Positions 58,513-64,000 of a stretch of DNA of 64,000 bases are shown piece by piece. The first letter of the stretch is position 1, and each line of letters begins with the position of its first letter. Both the position numbers and the translations under genes were made by a program. The notes below the pieces were generated by a model. It made no database searches and had not been told where the DNA came from. It worked only from the letters and a program-made list of their open reading frames with translations. This stretch comes from Fremontodendron californicum. Taxonomy: Eukaryota; Streptophyta; Magnoliopsida; Malvales; Malvaceae. Location: positions 18,331,001-18,395,000 of the forward strand of contig JAULJL010000035.1 in assembly GCA_030761205.1 (NCBI GenBank), in the 5' to 3' direction.

Positions 58513-59451
58513 CAAAAGATCAAACAAATTAATGAAACCATAATTAAACGATGAAAAGTTGAAAACTACACGATATGACAAACTAATTATAATATCAAGC
58601 ACATGCCACACAGATTGAACAAAATTAGTTCTGTAAGAAAAACAAGGATTCAACAAATAATGGATGGACAACAACATTTTACCGGGACACATGCATGAAG
58701 GCTCTTTGCATGGACATTACCATATTACATCACATGGTTTACCCAACTAATTTGAAATGCATAATTTTCCATATCAGATTATTGTTCATACACAAAAGGC
58801 GAAGACAATGTTCTCAATCCGTGATAGCATTGATTTCCAGAATTCATATGCATTCATACCAACCTCAAGATATTTTGAACTCCATAGACTAAAAAAAAGA
58901 ATCAACTCATTTCAGATTTTCTAATTGACCAATTTGGGTGTAAAAAATTTGTGCCAATGACTTACAAATGCATAACCAACATTTCACAAAGAAGAAACAG
59001 ACTAAAGAGTCATCAGAGCTATTTATCCCCTATACACATTCATCAATTCACAAAACATATATTAATATATCATAAAATTATCATCTTTAATGCAAAATTC
59101 CTCATAATACTAATTTCAATAAATAAATCAAACCTATATACCATTAACCCAAAAACCATCTCAAACACCCAAAACTATCTTAAAGAAAGGTGAAAAAATA
59201 GCCAAAAAAAGCAAAACCTGAAAGAGAATGGTGAGACGAGCAAGAGGGGCAGTGCAAGTCTTGCTTAAAGCACCAGCAACCCCACCAGCAAGCAACTGAG
59301 AGACAGTCCCGATCTGGGTTTTTTGTGCTTGTAATAACTCTTGCTGTTGCTGCTTAAATTTCAAGCTTGTTGATTCCACCCCACTATTTCCTCCTCCTCC
59401 TCCTCCTCCATGGCCTGGATTTACTACCCCAACTCTTGCTTCTGTTTGCAT
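54776..59451 (-). CDS. Mitochondrial carrier family protein (SLC25-type)
   Basis: Six exons: 59451-59218, 58370-58194, 58031-57882, 57369-57197, 57085-57018, 55017-54776; 1044 bp, 347 aa. The first true ATG is 59451 (MQTEARVGVVNPG); the frame upstream has only a TTG. After a 55-residue Gly/Gln-rich leader come three carrier repeats: TVSQLLAGGVAGALSKTCTAPLARLTILFQ, then FVGGGLAGITAASATYPLDLVRTRLAAQ, then LSGIVSSTAIFPLDLIRRRKQLEG, each with the second-half signature (FRAFWKGN, LGLYKGLG, RGLYRGILPEYYKVVPG). In repeat 1 the usual PxDxxK is degenerate (PLARLT), as I recall for Arabidopsis At3g55640. By similarity it belongs with nucleotide/cofactor carriers of the inner mitochondrial membrane; the substrate is not known to me. 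At3g55640 adjoins FPGS3 in Arabidopsis, matching FPGS in this window. Confidence 0.92.
58464..58510. repeat. (GAAA)n(GA)n microsatellite in carrier intron 1
   Basis: Four or more GAAA units grading into about 14 GA units. Intronic and probably polymorphic. Confidence 0.9.
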
Positions 59452-62354
59452 CTCCAAATCTAATCCCCAAAAAGTTACAAGTTTACCCAAAGATTGAAAG
59501 TTTCTTAGGAAAAATACGAGGCTTTGGTTTTACAGGAAAAAAGAAGAAGATTGAATCTCAATAATTTTTCTTGGTTTATTTGCTTTTCTTTTTCTTGTGC
59601 TTCATACACAGTTTTAATCTTTTTTATTCTCTTTTGAAGGTTGAGTGGGACGATGTCGTATCTCTTCGTTAATCACTTATCACCTAACTCCTCTAAACCG
59701 ACTTCCTTTGTTGTCTACAGCCGTTGATCTGTTTGACTTTTATATCAAGTCAGACTTTTCTTGAATGACTTCTTTTTTTCCCTTATAAAAACTCCATTAA
59801 TAATATATATTTAAGAAAATGCTAAAGAATTCAAAAATATAGTGTTTTGCGTTTGATATGTATATTTTTTAAAATTAAATTATTTACGTACTTTTTATTA
59901 AATATTTATTTAATTAAGGGTTTTTAATTTAGAGATGTTAATTAGTCAACCCAAATTAGATCCGATTATTTTTAAAATTTTTGCCTAAAGCCTGATGAGT
60001 CGAATTTAAGCCTCGTTTAGCATTGCTTCTGGCACAGCTTTTGAGGTCAAAAGCTGCACAGCTTTTGAGGTCAAAAGCTACTTTTCACCGCAATGCTAAA
60101 CAGATAAAAAAAATTGGCTTCTGCTGTTGAAATCATGGTTTGAAAAGCCAAACCAAAAAGCCAAAAAATATAGCTTTTGGGCTTTAAAAGCTGACTTTTG
60201 GATAAAATGACTTTATTATCCTCACATCTTTACACTTTTATTATTTTAAACATATCTTTTTTTGACATTTCAATTTTCTACAACACTTTTTCGCAACAAT
60301 ACTAAACACTTAAAAGTTTTTAAACCACACTTTTTTACCACACTTTATAAACACACTTTTTTCAACTCAAGCTTTTTTCAACCCAAGCTTTTTCCAACAA
60401 CAATGCTAAACTAGGCCTTAATATGCTCAAATTTTTTTAAAATATATTAAAATAATTAAATAATATTTTAAATAAGATATTTAAAAATAAAATTAAATAA
60501 AAAACATTTTTATTTATTAATAATATTTATAATCGAATCAGATCTAGATTTCAAAACTCTTATTCAAGATTCGTGTCAAATTCATAAACATATCTATTTT
60601 AACTATAATTTCGTGATTTTATTTAAAATTACATAAACACATGACAAATGTATATATAAATTTGTTTGTAAAATTTTTAACATTTCTTACCCATATTATT
60701 ATTGATTTTATATGTACAACTTAATTGGATTTCGCATCACACAAAAACAAACTTTTCATTATCTTTCATTTTGTTGTCCTTTTCAAGATTTTCAAATATG
60801 ATAAATTACAAATTGAAAAAGATAATCAAACACCAAACTTTTACTCTTGAATTTAACATCATTTATACATTTTATTATTTTCCTTACTCTCACTTTTAAT
60901 AGCATTTTTTTTCAAATTACTTAACATCATCCAACTAAAATATTTAACAATATATTTTTTTAATATTTTATTTGAATAATGAAAGATTTCGAATCTAAGT
61001 TATAAATAAAAATATTTAACAATAAATTTTGCTCATTATCAAATGAGTTCTAACATCATTGAATCAAATACTCGAAACATGACTTATTGATAATATATGT
61101 TTTTATTTTTTTTATCAAAAATCGAAATCAAAACTTCTCCAAAATAAAAAATTAAAACTTTTACTCCATAGAATTTAATAATTTTCAGGAGAATATAAAA
61201 GCTATGATGATTTGATTCATCATACCTTAAAACCTTATAATGGTAACGGTTGTTGGTGACTAAATAATCATGATATTAGGATTTCATGATGTGTTATGAT
61301 GGTAACGGTGGTAGGTGATTATTACAGCTGTAGAATATCTGGAGCGAATATTCTTTCATGGGTTTTTCTTATAACGTGTGAATGACAGCTGTTAAAGTTA
61401 ACGTTTAAGTTTAAGTTCGGTTAATAATGTCCTCCACTCAAATACTTCCACGTGGATCCCTTTTTTATTTTTTGGGCCAGAGGATCCCTTGTTGAAAACA
61501 TATTTTTTTTTGGTTTCTCACGAGATGTCGCCAGCCGCATTCTATATTTTTCTTCATCTACACGAGAAATCAGCTGCAGTAGTGATTATCTTACTCTCTT
61601 GCAATCGCCAGTTAATATTCTCACACGTAGCATTAGTAAGACATTTTTATGTTTTATATTGAAATGAAAAAAAAATTTATTTTTTAATTTAGAGAAAATT
61701 TGAATCTTAAAATCCAATTTTATTTTCAGAATAATAATTACACCAAAATTTTAATTTTGTTTTCTTTTTTATATTGTTATGAGTGAATAATATTAAATTT
61801 TCTTGATGCATTATTCTCATCAAATATAAAAAATAATGCATTTAATAAAAATATATAAAAAAATCTATTTATATTAGTGTAAAACTAAATTAATTTTACA
61901 TACTTTCATAATTTTTTATATGATTTATATTTATTTAATTCGACCTTCGTATTTCACATGTCTAATTATTTGTTCGATATAAAAAATTTCAATCGTTAAA
62001 TGTATATTTAAAAAAATTGGAACTTAAACTAGTCGATTTTTCAGCACGTGTGACCAAAAAAGGGTGAAACAGAGAAATTTTACCAGTGTAATAATTTAGT
62101 TCTATCCTTGAAAATTTGAAATTTAGCTCATGGAAAATGGGAATGTTTATGGTGGATATGAACCAAGACATGATTGCACATTCAATTTCATGAAAAAAGA
62201 AAATAAAATAGCAAAAGAAAGACTTCCAAGTTTCAAGTTTCTAAGGCAAGATTAGAAGCAATAAAAATAACATATATAAAAACATAAAAAAAAAACTATT
62301 TGTGCTTTGCCTTAAGAAAATATTTTCTCCATTTCTCCATTCCTTAAACTTCTT
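59452..62354. other. Intergenic between carrier and BEL1-like gene
   Basis: 59452-59760 is the carrier leader and promoter. A hAT-like MITE occupies 60007-60421. 60430-61180 and 61650-62340 are AT-rich without genes. At 61238-61325 a 40-bp segment (ATGGTAACGG..GTTGGTGA / GTAGGTGA) is repeated in tandem. The last 100 bases are the 3' flank of the homeodomain gene. Confidence 0.55.
60007..60421. mobile_element. hAT-like MITE with internal 22-bp direct repeat
   Basis: Left TTAAGCCTCGTTTAGCATTG; right in reverse complement TTAAGGCCTAGTTTAGCATTG. Near the left end CACAGCTTTTGAGGTCAAAAGCT occurs twice in tandem and is itself a palindrome (AGCTTTTGA..TCAAAAGCT). Confidence 0.75.
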
Positions 62355-63694
62355 TTAAAAATTCTTCCCATGGTGCTGTCTTCCAACATCAAAATCAGCT
62401 TTCAAACTCAGCTCACCATCAGTTTCAAAGTTGAAATTGTGACATAAGTTCATTGGCAAGGGCTGTTGTGGCAACTCAATTCCATTGTTCTGGTTGAGAC
62501 CCAATGCTAAACAGAAATTGCTGGTTCCACCAACTCCAAGATTTTGGTGATTGCTTGGCAGCTGATCAATGTAAGAAGCACTCTTCTGCAGCTCAGTTTC
62601 CTCATCTGTGTAGAACATATTGTTTCTCGGGCGTTTAGTTTGGATATTTTGAACTTCTTGGCTTCCAGTAAAGTGTGGCAATTTGTCTAGAAGAACCTCG
62701 GATGGCAGTTTAGAATCTTGATTTGTTGCTTCCGATGATGGTGTCTGAGGCTTAGCTTGCCTTAATTCAAGCGTGTGTATTTCTTCCACCATTGGCTTCC
62801 ACAGTCTTACTCTTGCATTAATAAACCAATTGGAAACCTGTACAAAAAAGCTCATTTTCATTGCTGAATTAGCCAATTCAGAAGAGAACAAAATCTATGT
62901 TACTCGGACTCGGGTGTGAATGTCGGACACGAGTATGTGTCCGATACGAGTATGTTTGATTGATTCTAAGGTTTTTTCATATATTTGGAGGGTCCTTGGG
63001 GGATCATATCCCCATATCCATGTCCAAATATACGTCGGATATGGGTGTCGGACACAAATACTTCAAGAAAAATGAAGAGTCGGAGCAACATAGCACAAAA
63101 TTATGGTTCTCAGGAAAAAAGGATGTTGATAAAGTTCACCTGAGTCCTAGAGAGACCTGTTTGTCGAGCTAACATTAGCTTTTCCGAATCCGACGGATAA
63201 CTGCCATGAATATAGATTTTGTTTCTCAACCATTTATAACTTGAAAGCTTTTTAAAGGAAGTATCAATGGAGAGTAATGATTAGGACAACTTAGTATTGA
63301 AAAGTTTCTAAACTATCACTTACGGGTGCAGGAAATGTTCGAACAGCCATGTCTTGAGCACAGCAACTGCATGATCAGGAAGTCCTCTTTGAGATCGCCA
63401 AAGAGGATGTTGAAGAAAAGTCAAGTTCCGGATAGGATTTTGGTTATTAATCCCTTGTTCAGATGTCAAAAGGCTCGGAACATTATCTTTACCGACACTG
63501 CCATTATTGTCGACAGCCTTGTCTGTGAACCGAATTTGGTCTAGAATGGCATTCTTCAAGCAACTAAAATGCTTTGCAATGGCTTTGAAAGCAAAACATA
63601 CATAAGGAGCTGCATTTCCAAGTCCGGAAACACATTTGAATGATGCAACAACTGATTGCATTTGCTGGCAGTACAACTTGTATTTCCTGTATAC
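62355..63694 (-). CDS. BEL1-like homeodomain (TALE) transcription factor, 5' part outside window
   Basis: Three 3' exons visible: 63694-63324, 63200-63140 and 62837-62355, in phase. The first starts VYRKYKLYCQQMQSVVASF, the end of the BELL/POX domain that binds KNOX partners, then SGLGNAAPYVCFAFKAIAKHF. Next come the linker HPLWRSQRGLPDHAVAVLKTW and the TALE homeodomain, whose three-residue-extension loop spans exon 1/2 (LFEHFLHPYPSDSEK) and whose recognition helix is VSNWFINARVRLWKPM. The C-terminus (about 140 aa) is Gln/Asn-rich and includes the CLALGLNQN box typical of BEL1-like proteins. These factors act with KNOX proteins in meristem and organ patterning. The subclade is not certain. 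The SKY box and N-terminus lie right of 64000. A MITE fills most of the last intron. Confidence 0.92.
62895..63093 (+). mobile_element. MITE family M, copy 13, in last BEL1-like intron
   Basis: CTATGTTACTCGGACTCGG to AGTCGGAGCAACATAG; flanks AACAAAAT (62887-62894) and CACAAAAT (63094-63101), 7 of 8 matching. It makes up 199 of the 302 bases of this intron. The best-preserved copy, used here as reference orientation. Confidence 0.9.
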
Positions 63695-63951
63695 CTAATG
63701 GAGATGAAGGAAAAACAGATTGGAACATATTAATCTCCCCAACTATCAATAATTTTTTTATACCAAATTGAATAGTATTTACCCAAAAAATATCTTGGAA
63801 ACATTTTATAGTTATTAAACATCAATTACAGTTCCAAGCTGTAGAGAACAGGGTACATGTTTGCTACAATTTAGATATTATATTTATAGGTAACATGCTG
63901 CCTTTTGATCATTTTACAGTACTCAACTTTGACATCCCCTTGCCTCCATAC

Positions 63952-64000
63952 CTATGTTACTTGGACTCGGGTTTGAGTGTCAGATACGGGTATATTTCCG
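63952..64000 (+). mobile_element. MITE family M, copy 14, cut by the window edge
   Basis: CTATGTTACTTGGACTCGGG and TCAGATACGGGTAT match the left end of copy 13. It lies in the next BEL1-like intron. Confidence 0.8.

Noticed and set aside
59452..59490. Extended carrier N-terminus starting at 59490
   Set aside because: The codon there is TTG. The ATG at 59451 gives the expected MQTEARVG start.
22826..64000. CRISPR-like array of repeated palindromic units
   Set aside because: The repeats are about 190 bp, dispersed, variable, and carry target-site duplications: plant MITEs. The DNA is eukaryotic.

Overview
The window is nuclear DNA of a flowering plant: AT-rich intergenic sequence, many short GT-AG introns, plant-specific families (BEL1-like homeodomain, DA1-related LIM peptidase, CC-NB-LRR, DC1) and dense small hAT-type transposons. 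The protein set fits a rosid eudicot. I cannot name the species from sequence alone. No bacterial, organellar or CRISPR feature was seen.

Layout, left to right: a 3'-truncated YIP1-family membrane protein gene (-); a single-exon DC1 zinc-binding protein (-); two hAT MITEs side by side; an intronless GT47 exostosin-like glycosyltransferase (+); a complete 16-exon folylpolyglutamate synthase, FPGS (+); a broken CC-NB-LRR resistance gene lacking its P-loop region (+) with a second LRR scrap beyond it; a complete 10-exon NEDD1 (-); a complete 3-exon PP1 catalytic subunit of the TOPP type (-); about 17 kb of repeats and decayed duplicates holding a very young copia-type LTR retrotransposon (38621-43025); a complete 12-exon DA1-related gene, DAR2 type (+); a complete 6-exon mitochondrial-type solute carrier (-); and the 3' half of a BEL1-like homeodomain gene (-), cut by the right edge. 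I reconstructed exons by hand from splice consensus and reading phase. The five complete multi-exon genes each sum to a whole number of codons: FPGS 538 aa, NEDD1 795 aa, PP1 317 aa, DAR2 511 aa, carrier 347 aa.

The intact genes are unrelated housekeeping or developmental genes, not a pathway cluster. Their order looks ancestral: as I recall, Arabidopsis keeps FPGS beside NEDD1 (At5g05980/At5g05970), TOPP4 beside DAR2 (At2g39840/At2g39830) and FPGS3 beside this carrier (At3g55630/At3g55640).

I found no new biological system. The points most worth a second look are: traces of a three-copy tandem duplication of the DAR2 locus, of which only one copy survives; a 14-copy MITE family, CTATGTTACTCGG...CCGAGTAACATAG, in the right 41 kb, four copies with perfect 8-bp target duplications and several inside introns; a copia element with LTRs identical apart from one 9-bp unit but a gutted pol gene; and the NLR that lost its nucleotide-binding loop.
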